Source: an uncultured Peptococcaceae bacterium
GTDB taxonomy: Bacteria; Bacillota; Peptococcia; Peptococcales; Peptococcaceae
Assembly (NCBI GenBank): GCA_902492275.1
Contig: CABUKW010000169.1
Location: forward strand, 1-5,752
DNA: 5,752 nucleotides
Reading direction: 5' to 3'
Positions 1-5,671 of this stretch are shown piece by piece. The notes below the pieces were generated by a model. It had not been told where the DNA came from. It searched no databases and saw only the letters and a list, made by a program, of their open reading frames with translations. Position 1 is the first letter of the stretch. Every line of letters begins with the position of its first letter. Both the position numbers and the translations under genes were made by a program.

Positions 1-801
1 ATGATAGACCTGCATACCGCAATCAAAGTATTTGCCGCCCACATCATAGCCCTGCTCGGTCAACTGTTTTTTGCAGATTTCATAGCCGATTTTGCCCAAA
101 TCGCCGGTTACAATGTAATCCAACTGCTGTGGTCCGCCCATATCGGCAAACCAGGCTGCGATGGTATCCACCGCTGCCGCTGCCATCGCCGAGCCCATAT
201 CGGAGCTGTTGCTGATGCCTCTGTCCACAATTTTCCCTGGCACCGCACTGGTAATCGTCCAGCAGCCATGTCCTTGCTCCAAAATATAGGCGCCGCTGCC
301 GGTTACGGTCCATTGCGCCGACAGGGTGCGCTGCACGCCCATCTCGGTGGGATACCGCAGCTGCCGCTCGGCGGCATCGTGATGGCTGGAGGTACACACC
401 GCAGCCAGCTTGCCAAAGCCACCGTCCAATAAACAGCTGCCCAGGATCATGCCCTCTGCCAGGGACGAGCAAGCGCCGTATAATCCAAAATAGGGCACAC
501 CGGCCGCTCTGGCTGTAAAGCTGGTAGCGATAATCTGATTGAGCAAATCGCCGCCTAAAAAATAATCCAGCTGGGCGCTGTGCAGTCCCGCCTTTTCCAA
601 GGCCAGCTCCAACGCATATTGCTGCATTTTCTGTTCCGCCCGTTCCCAGGATTTCTCGCCAAACTGATTGTGATTTAAAATAAAATCATACTGCTCCGCC
701 AGCTTACCGCGGGCCTCCTTGCGGCCTGCCGCAGTGGCCCAGGCACGGATTGCCACCGGCCGCTCAAATTGAATTGTCCGTTTTCCGTTTCGTTTGCCCA
801 T
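1..801 (-). CDS. spoVAD: Stage V sporulation protein AD (SpoVAD), C-terminus outside the window
   Basis: The first 267 residues of SpoVAD, a thiolase-fold protein of the SpoVA complex at the inner spore membrane; the family is known to bind dipicolinic acid (DPA) during its uptake into the forespore and release at germination. The frame is open from the ATG at 801 to the window edge. Recognisable family segments are GDLLNQ (84-89), YGACSS (108-113) with a thiolase-type Cys111, TSSHHDAAERQ (137-147), RYPTE (149-153), VTGSGA (166-171), SDMGSAMA (200-207) and VTGDLGKIG (231-239). Family members are about 338 residues, so roughly 70 C-terminal residues are missing only because the window stops. 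The gene begins 7 bases after the spoVAC stop, with a Shine-Dalgarno-like GGGGTGA (809-815) formed by the last spoVAC codons and stop, suggesting translational coupling. spoVAE would be expected next, outside the window. SpoVAD is not known to act as an enzyme. Identification is secure. Confidence 0.95.
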   Translation of the reverse strand, partial: MGKRNGKRTIQFERPVAIRAWATAAGRKEARGKLAEQYDFILNHNQFGEKSWERAEQKMQQYALELALEKAGLHSAQLDYFLGGDLLNQIIATSFTARAAGVPYFGLYGACSSLAEGMILGSCLLDGGFGKLAAVCTSSHHDAAERQLRYPTEMGVQRTLSAQWTVTGSGAYILEQGHGCWTITSAVPGKIVDRGISNSSDMGSAMAAAAVDTIAAWFADMGGPQQLDYIVTGDLGKIGYEICKKQLTEQGYDVGGKYFDCGMQVYH

Positions 802-808
802 TGCCCGC

Positions 809-815
809 TCACCCC
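809..815 (-). promoter_or_regulatory. spoVAD ribosome binding site overlapping the spoVAC stop
   Basis: GGGGTGA lies 7 bases before the spoVAD ATG and includes the TGA stop of spoVAC. The placement implies that ribosomes ending on spoVAC help start spoVAD, keeping the two subunits in proportion. Confidence 0.7.
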
Positions 816-1462
816 AATAGATAATAAATCATGCCGATAACCACCGACGCCAAAGTACCATACAAAATCACCGGTCCGGCGATGGTAAAAATTTTGGCGC
901 CGATGCCGTAAATCATACCTTCCCGTTTAAATTCCAACGCCGCCGATACCACCGAATTGGCAAAGCCGCTGATGGGCACCATAGACCCGGCACCGCCAAA
1001 ACGACCAATTTCATCATAAATACCGAAGCCGGTCAAAAAGGCTGCAATAACCACAATGGTAATGCTGGCCAAAGCTGATGCGCTCTTAAAATCAGCGCCG
1101 TACCGGACAGTAACAAAGTTAATCACCAGCTGCCCAAACAGACAGATGGCGCCACCTACCAGAAAAGCCCGACAAACGTTTTTAAACAGCGGCGCTTTCG
1201 GCGTTACAATTTTGGTCTGGGCTTGATACTGCTTGTCTATCTTTTTCTGAATCAAGAAACTTTGATTTTCATTCTGCTGCAAAAGCTGCCGGTAGTAGCC
1301 TTGCTCCGCCGGGTCAGTGCTGCCAGCTTCCGCCGCCACCAAATGCTGATGCTCCTGCCGCAGTTCGGCAAGCAGAGCATTCATGGTGGCACTGTCCATC
1401 TCCTGCAGCTTTTGCAGCTGTTTTTCTCTATTTTGTAACCGATGTTCCCAATGTTGTTCCAA
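809..1462 (-). CDS. spoVAC: Stage V sporulation protein AC (SpoVAC) with N-terminal helical extension
   Basis: An integral membrane subunit of the SpoVA DPA channel; SpoVAC of Bacillus subtilis has been described as mechanosensitive. From a TTG start the protein has 217 residues. The C-terminal part (about 86-217) matches the family: KAPLFKNVCRAFLVGGAICL (89-108), TGFGIYDEIGRFGGAGS (144-160), PISGFANSVVSAALEFKREG (163-182), with likely membrane segments near 98-117, 131-149 and 192-215. Residues 1-85 are hydrophilic, rich in Gln, Glu, Lys and Leu and predicted by eye to be helical or coiled coil; typical SpoVAC is about 150 residues with only some 15-20 before the PKxP region, so this is a sizeable extension. 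The TTG at 1462 is chosen because AAGGAGG sits 8 bases upstream; the longer GTG-started frame (1495) has no ribosome binding site, and that GTG lies within the predicted promoter. First gene of the spoVA unit, directly followed by spoVAD. Confidence 0.92.
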   Translation of the reverse strand: MEQHWEHRLQNREKQLQKLQEMDSATMNALLAELRQEHQHLVAAEAGSTDPAEQGYYRQLLQQNENQSFLIQKKIDKQYQAQTKIVTPKAPLFKNVCRAFLVGGAICLFGQLVINFVTVRYGADFKSASALASITIVVIAAFLTGFGIYDEIGRFGGAGSMVPISGFANSVVSAALEFKREGMIYGIGAKIFTIAGPVILYGTLASVVIGMIYYLLG

Positions 1463-1470
1463 ATTTTCCG

Positions 1471-1477
1471 CCTCCTT
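1471..1477 (-). promoter_or_regulatory. spoVAC ribosome binding site that fixes a TTG start
   Basis: A perfect AAGGAGG ends 8 bases before the TTG at 1462-1460. No comparable site precedes the in-frame GTG at 1495, so this site decides the start. The predicted transcript would begin only a few bases before it, giving a very short leader. Confidence 0.75.
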
Positions 1478-1484
1478 GTTTGTG

Positions 1485-1513
1485 TAGTATTCCACCAGAA
1501 TTGGAAACTATGC
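1485..1513 (-). promoter_or_regulatory. Candidate forespore promoter (sigma-G-like) of spoVAC-spoVAD
   Basis: On the minus strand GCATA (1509-1513) is separated by 17 bases from AATACTA (1485-1491). This fits the B. subtilis sigma-G pattern GHATR / CATNHTA with one mismatch in the -10. A sigma-F-like reading also exists (GCATA, 15 bases, GGAATACT, one mismatch to GGNNANHT). spoVA operons are sigma-G dependent in Bacillus, which supports the reading. Transcription would start near 1478-1480, just before the spoVAC ribosome binding site. No good sigma-A promoter was seen here. This is a motif match only. Confidence 0.6.
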
Positions 1514-1566
1514 AAAAAAGGAGCGCAAAAAACCGTCGAACAATCTCTTGTCCCACGGTTTTTTGC
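1514..1566 (-). terminator. Rho-independent terminator of the glyQ-glyS-rsmJ operon
   Basis: A perfect 12-bp inverted repeat, GCAAAAAACCGT (1525-1536) against ACGGTTTTTTGC (1555-1566), begins 8 bases after the rsmJ stop. The 18-base interior can fold further by ACAA/TTGT (1540-1543 with 1548-1551) around a 4-base loop. On the minus strand the descending arm itself contains six T, and a second T6 run follows at 1514-1519. The A-tract/T-tract symmetry would also allow termination on the plus strand, although no plus-strand gene is seen. The second T run directly abuts the -35 element of the spoVA promoter. Confidence 0.85.
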
Positions 1567-1574
1567 TATTTTTA

Positions 1575-2378
1575 TTAGATTGTCAATTGTTTTTGAAACC
1601 GGTCATAGGGTCCAACCATACAATCAAACCGGACCGCTTTTCCGCTCAAAGCATAATCGGGCCTGATACCGGCCAGATAAGGGCCTTTGGCAGGCCGTTT
1701 GATCACCACTTTTTTGGGATTGGCCGCCATAGCAGCCAAAAGCAGCTCCCGTTCATCCATACAGGGCAATTCCAGCTTCTGAATCATTTGCAGCTTTTTC
1801 TTCACCAGAGCGCTCTTTTGTCTGGCTGGAAACATAGGGTCCAGCAAAATCACATCTGGAGGTGCTTGCAGCTGTTGCATGGCCTGCACACTGTCCGTCT
1901 GCACCAGCTCCATCCGCTGCACAATTTCTGCCAGCTCCGCCTGCCGGGCAGCCCGCTTTAGGGCGTCCCGCAGCAACTCATACATCACCCAATTCCGCTC
2001 ATACAGCGTTACGTGAAACCCTGCCGCCGCCAACAAAAAGGAATCTTCGCCCAGCCCTGCAGTGGCGTCAATGGCAGTCAGCCAGTCTGCCCCATGTTTA
2101 ATTTTTGCCGCCCGCACCAACAGCTCTTGCCCCAGGTTGTTTCGGTTCAGACGGGAAACCATGGCGTTGAAATCGCCTTTCAGCACTTGTCCGTCAGAAA
2201 GCAGCGCCAAGCCGCTCGCATCAAACTTTAAGGTTAAGCCGCAGGGTTCGTCTGCCTGCTGGCACTCCGGCCGATGGGCCTCCCAGATACGCTGTATGCG
2301 CTCCGCAGCTTTCCCATCTACATGGGCAGTATCCACAACCAGAGAAATCTTCTGCTGCGCTGTCTTGTCCTCCTTCAT
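1575..2378 (-). CDS. rsmJ: RsmJ-family 16S rRNA (guanine-N2) methyltransferase
   Basis: A 267-residue class I SAM-dependent methyltransferase. In Escherichia coli, RsmJ (YhiQ, about 250 residues) makes m2G1516 in 16S rRNA. The Rossmann core and family signature are clear: SAM-binding DATAGLGED (104-112) with SFLLAAAG, the acidic-loop motif ERN (127-129), the catalytic-loop LDPMFP (179-184) followed by RQKSALVKKK (186-195), KKVVIKRP (222-229) and RFD (250-252). Residues 1-100 form the more variable N-terminal part. The ATG at 2378 has only a modest AGGA (2386-2389) 7 bases upstream. It starts 16 bases after glyS ends and no promoter is visible between them, so it is probably cotranscribed with glyQS and shares its T-box control. 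Family assignment is strong by motif match; the exact target nucleotide is inferred from E. coli and could differ in this organism. Confidence 0.87.
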   Translation of the reverse strand: MKEDKTAQQKISLVVDTAHVDGKAAERIQRIWEAHRPECQQADEPCGLTLKFDASGLALLSDGQVLKGDFNAMVSRLNRNNLGQELLVRAAKIKHGADWLTAIDATAGLGEDSFLLAAAGFHVTLYERNWVMYELLRDALKRAARQAELAEIVQRMELVQTDSVQAMQQLQAPPDVILLDPMFPARQKSALVKKKLQMIQKLELPCMDERELLLAAMAANPKKVVIKRPAKGPYLAGIRPDYALSGKAVRFDCMVGPYDRFQKQLTI

Positions 2379-2394
2379 GATACTGTCCTGTCAT

Positions 2395-4464
2395 CTAGTC
2401 CTGTACAATTTTGGTCAAATCGGCAATCTTGCTGCCCAAACCACTGACCCGCACCAGCAACGCCAGACGATTATTTTTCACCGCTTCGTTTTCATCCATA
2501 ACCATCACACCGTCAAAGAAAGCGCTGATGGATTCTTCCAGGGTGGAAATGACCGTTAAGGCTTCGGCATATTGCCGGTTCTGTACCTGCGCTGCAATGG
2601 CGTTTTCTGCAAACTGTACATCTTGCCACAATTGTTTTTCCACGTCTTCTACCAGATAAGCCTCTTCTACCTGATTGCCAACAGCTTTCTTGGCCAGATT
2701 ATTGGCCCGGGTCAAAGCGGTCAGCACTTTGGCAAAGGTATCGGTGGCCTGCATTTTATTCATGGCTTCTGCCCGTAGCAGCGTTTCCGTTAAATTGTCA
2801 TAGCCGCAGGTGACAACCGCTTCAATGACATCGTAGCGGAAACCTCTGTCGTTGAGTACGTTGCGGATGCGTTGTTCAAAGAATCCGTACACCCGTTGAC
2901 ACAAGGCATCCTGATCGCCTACAATATCGGCCGGATAATGGCTAATGGCCTGTTCAATCAGCGCTGTCAGGCTGACCAGCACGCTGCGACCCAAAATCAT
3001 ACTGCAAATACCGGCAGCCTGACGGCGCAGAGCGTAAGGGTCCTGCGAACCGGTAGGCTCAATGCCGGCGGCGAAGCAGCCTACAATGGTATCCATTTTA
3101 TCGGCAATGCTGACGGTTAAACCTTCAAAGGTCAGCGGAATTTCCCCGTCGGCATTTTTAGGCAGATAATGTTCCGAGATGGCTTTGGCAGCCAGCGGAT
3201 GTTCGCCCTGGGCAAAGGCATATTTTTCGCCCATCAAGCCCTGCAGTTCAGGAAATTCATAGACCACATTGCTGACCAAATCGGCCTTGGCCAGATAAGC
3301 GGCCCGCAGCGCCCGCTCCTTCACGTCGGCGCCTAATTGCAGCAAATCGGCAATGACAATCACCCCTTGCTGCACCCGCAGCATTTTTTCATAGATAGTA
3401 CCCAATTTTTCCTGGAACACGATGGATTTTAGTTTTTCCACATTGTCTTCCAACTTGATTTTCAAATCTTCATCATAGAAGAACTTGGCATCGGCCAAAC
3501 GGGCTTCCAGCACTTTTTCGTTTCCGGCCTGCACAATGTCCAAATGGTCTGCGTTGCCGTTGCGCACGGTGATGAACTTGGGCAGCAAATGATGGCCCTT
3601 CATGACTGGGAAATACCGCTGATGTTCTTTCATGGGCGTAATAATCAGTTGTTCCGGCATCAACATATACGCCGGATCAAAATTGCCCATCAAAGCGGTC
3701 GGATACTCTACCAGATACAACACTTCTTCCAGCAATTCTTCATCAATTTCCACGGTGCCGTCCACCGAAGCAGCCAACTGTTTCATCTGCTCTACAATCA
3801 TAGCTTGCCGTCTGTTCTGGTCCACGATGACAAAATCCTGTTCCATCACTGCAACATAGTCTTCGGCGCAGGGAATTTCCAACTGGGCGCTGCCCAAATA
3901 GCGATGACCGCGGGACACCTTGCCGGAGGTAATGTCTTCGATGGTAAAGGGCACAACCTGATTGCCGTGCAGAGCTACAATCCAGCGAATGGGACGGGCA
4001 TAGCGCAATTCAGTATAGCCCCAGCGCATCGGTTTGGGAAAATGAATGCCGCATACCAGCTGCGGCAGCAAGGTTGGCAGCACTTCTGCCGTAGGCACAC
4101 CGACTGCCCGTTTAGTGGCAAACACATACAAGCCGCCGTTCAATTCCTTTTGATACAAATCGGCCACATCCACGCCCTGTCCGCGGACAAAACCCAGCGC
4201 AGCCTTGGTGGGATTACCGTCGGCATCATAAGCCGCCTTGACTGCCGGCCCTTTGGCTTCTTCTTCCAAATCCTGCTGCTTGTCAGCAATATTTTTTACC
4301 ACCAACGCAATCCGCCGAGGCGTACCATAGGTTATCACTTCATCATAGCCGATGCGCTGCTCTGTCAGTTGGGTTTCTGCCATCTGTTTCAGCTCAGCCA
4401 GCGCAGGCGGCATAAATTTGGCAGGTACTTCTTCCAGCCCGATTTCCAATAATAAATCTCTCAT
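2395..4464 (-). CDS. glyS: Glycyl-tRNA synthetase beta subunit
   Basis: The 689-residue beta chain of bacterial alpha2-beta2 glycyl-tRNA synthetase, a cytosolic enzyme; the beta chain mainly recognises and binds tRNA-Gly while the alpha chain holds the class II active site. Length is normal for the family. Typical segments are DLLLEIGLEEVPAKFMPPAL (3-22), YGTPRR (46-51), MKEHQRYFPV (278-287), RLADAKFFYDED (322-333), YEFPELQGLMGEKYA (402-416), SIADKMDTIVGCF (452-464), SQDPYALRR (473-481) and a C-terminal anticodon-binding region of DALR type ending near VMVMDEN and NRLALL (653-670). The start is firm: ATG at 4464 with AAGGAGG (4472-4478) 7 bases upstream. The ATG shares its A with the TAA stop of glyQ (TAATG), a one-base overlap typical of translational coupling for subunits needed in equal amounts. 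No frameshift or missing block was seen. Confidence 0.97.
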   Translation of the reverse strand: MRDLLLEIGLEEVPAKFMPPALAELKQMAETQLTEQRIGYDEVITYGTPRRIALVVKNIADKQQDLEEEAKGPAVKAAYDADGNPTKAALGFVRGQGVDVADLYQKELNGGLYVFATKRAVGVPTAEVLPTLLPQLVCGIHFPKPMRWGYTELRYARPIRWIVALHGNQVVPFTIEDITSGKVSRGHRYLGSAQLEIPCAEDYVAVMEQDFVIVDQNRRQAMIVEQMKQLAASVDGTVEIDEELLEEVLYLVEYPTALMGNFDPAYMLMPEQLIITPMKEHQRYFPVMKGHHLLPKFITVRNGNADHLDIVQAGNEKVLEARLADAKFFYDEDLKIKLEDNVEKLKSIVFQEKLGTIYEKMLRVQQGVIVIADLLQLGADVKERALRAAYLAKADLVSNVVYEFPELQGLMGEKYAFAQGEHPLAAKAISEHYLPKNADGEIPLTFEGLTVSIADKMDTIVGCFAAGIEPTGSQDPYALRRQAAGICSMILGRSVLVSLTALIEQAISHYPADIVGDQDALCQRVYGFFEQRIRNVLNDRGFRYDVIEAVVTCGYDNLTETLLRAEAMNKMQATDTFAKVLTALTRANNLAKKAVGNQVEEAYLVEDVEKQLWQDVQFAENAIAAQVQNRQYAEALTVISTLEESISAFFDGVMVMDENEAVKNNRLALLVRVSGLGSKIADLTKIVQD

Positions 4465-5381
4465 TATTCTTCCTCCTTCGCCTGGTCCAGATTAAGTTTG
4501 GCCCGCAGCTCCGGGTCCTTCAGCATAGGATATCCTAAAGCTTCCCGCTGCTTCACATAGCCCTTAGCGCATTCTCTGGCCATGTTACGCACCCGGGCAA
4601 TATAATGGGTGCGCTCCGTCACGCTGATAGCGCCCCGGGCGTCTAACAGATTAAAGGTATGGGAGCATTTTAAGACATAATCGTAAGCCGGCTGCACCAA
4701 ACCCAAGGCAACAACCCGCATCGCTTCTTTTTCATAGGCGTCAAAGAAGGTAAACAGCATATCGGTATCGGCCACTTTAAAGTTATATTCGGAATAATCT
4801 ACTTCGTTCTGATGGAACACATCCCGATACTGCACATCGCCGACCCATTGAATATCATATACGCTGTCCACGCCCTGAATAAAGGTGGCCAGCCGTTCCA
4901 AGCCATAGGTGATTTCTCCGCAGACCGGCTTGCAGTCAATACCGCCGCACTGCTGGAAATAGGTAAACTGAGTGACTTCCATGCCGTCCAGCCATACTTC
5001 CCAACCCAAGCCCCAGGCGCCCAACGTCGGCGATTCCCAGTTATCTTCTACAAACCGGATGTCATGCTCCAGTTGGTTAATACCCAGCGCAGCCAGACTT
5101 TGCAGATACAACTCCTGAATATTATCCGGAGACGGCTTCAGGATGACCTGATACTGATAATAGTGCTGCAGCCGGTTGGGGTTTTCCCCATAACGGCCAT
5201 CGGTTGGACGGCGGCATGGCTCAATGTAAGCCACGTTCCATGGTTCGGGCCCTAAGGCGCGCAAAAAAGTGGACGGATTCATGGTGCCGGCCCCTTTTTC
5301 AATGTCGTAAGGTTGCATAATGATACAGCCTTGCTCGCCCCAGAACTTGTTCAATGTTAAAATCATTTCCTGAAAGTTCAT
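4464..5381 (-). CDS. glyQ: Glycyl-tRNA synthetase alpha subunit
   Basis: The catalytic alpha chain of glycyl-tRNA synthetase (305 residues), which activates glycine with ATP and charges tRNA-Gly together with GlyS. The protein matches the family along its length: MNFQEMILTL start, EKGAGTMNPSTFLRALGPEP (28-47), the class II motif 2 region AYIEPCRRPTDGRYGENPNR (51-70) with its arginines, KPSPDNIQELYL (82-93), RFVEDNWESPTLGAWGLGWE (109-128), and motif 3 EITYGLERLATFIQ (156-169), then LKCSHTFNLLDARGAISVTE (237-256). The open frame extends to a GTG at 5393, but that codon overlaps the ribosome binding site AAGGAG (5393-5398); the ATG at 5381, 11 bases downstream of it, gives the N-terminus usual for GlyQ. 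First gene of the operon, preceded by the glycine T-box leader. Confidence 0.97.
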   Translation of the reverse strand: MNFQEMILTLNKFWGEQGCIIMQPYDIEKGAGTMNPSTFLRALGPEPWNVAYIEPCRRPTDGRYGENPNRLQHYYQYQVILKPSPDNIQELYLQSLAALGINQLEHDIRFVEDNWESPTLGAWGLGWEVWLDGMEVTQFTYFQQCGGIDCKPVCGEITYGLERLATFIQGVDSVYDIQWVGDVQYRDVFHQNEVDYSEYNFKVADTDMLFTFFDAYEKEAMRVVALGLVQPAYDYVLKCSHTFNLLDARGAISVTERTHYIARVRNMARECAKGYVKQREALGYPMLKDPELRAKLNLDQAKEEE

Positions 5382-5392
5382 TGCATTGTTCA

Positions 5393-5398
5393 CTCCTT
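5393..5398 (-). promoter_or_regulatory. glyQ ribosome binding site
   Basis: AAGGAG, continued by TGA as in the extended Shine-Dalgarno sequence, lies 11 bases before the ATG at 5381. It overlaps the alternative in-frame GTG at 5393 and so rules that codon out as the start. Confidence 0.75.
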
Positions 5399-5410
5399 AA
5401 AGGATTTGTA

Positions 5411-5458
5411 AAAATAAAAAATCTCCCTTCTCTGCCGCAACGGACAGGGACGAGAGAT
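5411..5458 (-). terminator. Conditional T-box terminator before glyQ
   Basis: Arms 5443-5458 and 5421-5436 pair over 16 positions with two mismatches and two G-U pairs, closing a 6-base loop (5437-5442). The minus-strand product ends in TTTTTATTTT (5411-5420). The upstream arm includes the CCCTG needed by the antiterminator, so the two folds exclude each other: charged tRNA-Gly leaves this terminator formed, uncharged tRNA-Gly favours read-through into glyQ. Confidence 0.9.
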
Positions 5459-5636
5459 AACATTCCCGCGGTTCCACCCTGATTGGCACAGAAAAATTCT
5501 GCGCCCACTTTGTTGTAGATGGCTCCAGAGCGCCCTTCAACAAAACGCCGCACCAGGCTCCCACCTTCCCCGGCTCGCTTTTGCGTCTTTTTTTGCTTAC
5601 TCTTCTCCTTCAACGCCATATATCGCCAAACGATTG
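5411..5636 (-). promoter_or_regulatory. Glycine T-box riboswitch leader of glyQS
   Basis: A cis-acting RNA that reads the charging state of tRNA-Gly. Stem I is closed by ATGGC (5615-5619) and GCCAT (5519-5523); its top carries CCGGG/CCTGG around the conserved GGTGGGAG distal loop. The specifier side has an AGTA / GAA loop-E-like arrangement, and the proposed specifier codon is GGC (5532-5534) followed by a purine, just before CTCTGGAG. Stem III is a 9-bp helix (5497-5505 with 5485-5493) with a 3-base loop. The T-box sequence AGGGTGGAACCGCGGG (5465-5480) holds UGGA, which fits a tRNA-Gly with discriminator U. CAGGG (5477-5481) can pair with CCCTG (5445-5449) to form the antiterminator. There is no room for Stem II, as in the B. 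subtilis glyQS leader. The class is certain; the glycine assignment is supported by specifier, UGGA and downstream genes together. Confidence 0.95.
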
Positions 5637-5642
5637 GTTTTC

Positions 5643-5671
5643 AATATATCACAAGACAGGACGTCTGTCAA
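5643..5671 (-). promoter_or_regulatory. Sigma-A promoter of the glyQ-glyS-rsmJ operon
   Basis: TTGACA (5666-5671) is a perfect -35, followed after 17 bases by TATATT (5643-5648), with TG one base before it as an extended -10. Transcription should start near 5636, at the 5' end of the T-box leader. An A/T-rich stretch upstream (about 5681-5705) could act as an UP element. The strength of the promoter suits a leader in which control comes later, at termination. Confidence 0.9.

Noticed and set aside
1..432. Plus-strand frame 1-432 and minus-strand frame 80-472
   Set aside because: Both overlap spoVAD in other frames. The spoVAD frame is open through the entire region and carries the family motifs.
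1525..1566. The perfect 12-bp inverted repeat considered as an insertion-element end or attachment site
   Set aside because: Its position just after a stop codon, its A/T-tract symmetry, and the following T run fit a terminator. There is no transposase or flanking duplication.
1223..1666. Plus-strand frames over the spoVAC N-terminus and the intergenic region
   Set aside because: They read through the operon terminator and the spoVAC promoter region. Their leucine-rich products are the reverse of the Gln/Glu/Lys codons of spoVAC.
3544..4452. A 302-codon plus-strand open frame opposite glyS
   Set aside because: It is fully antisense to a well-conserved gene, has no recognisable domain or ribosome binding site, and is rich in His, Gln and Phe as expected for the mirror of GC-balanced codons.
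4812..5255. A 147-codon plus-strand frame opposite glyQ
   Set aside because: Antisense to conserved glyQ motifs, with no start signals.
5299..5619. A 106-codon minus-strand open frame across the T-box leader
   Set aside because: It runs through Stem I, Stem III, the antiterminator and the terminator, and overlaps the start of glyQ. The sequence is explained by RNA structure and has no protein family resemblance.
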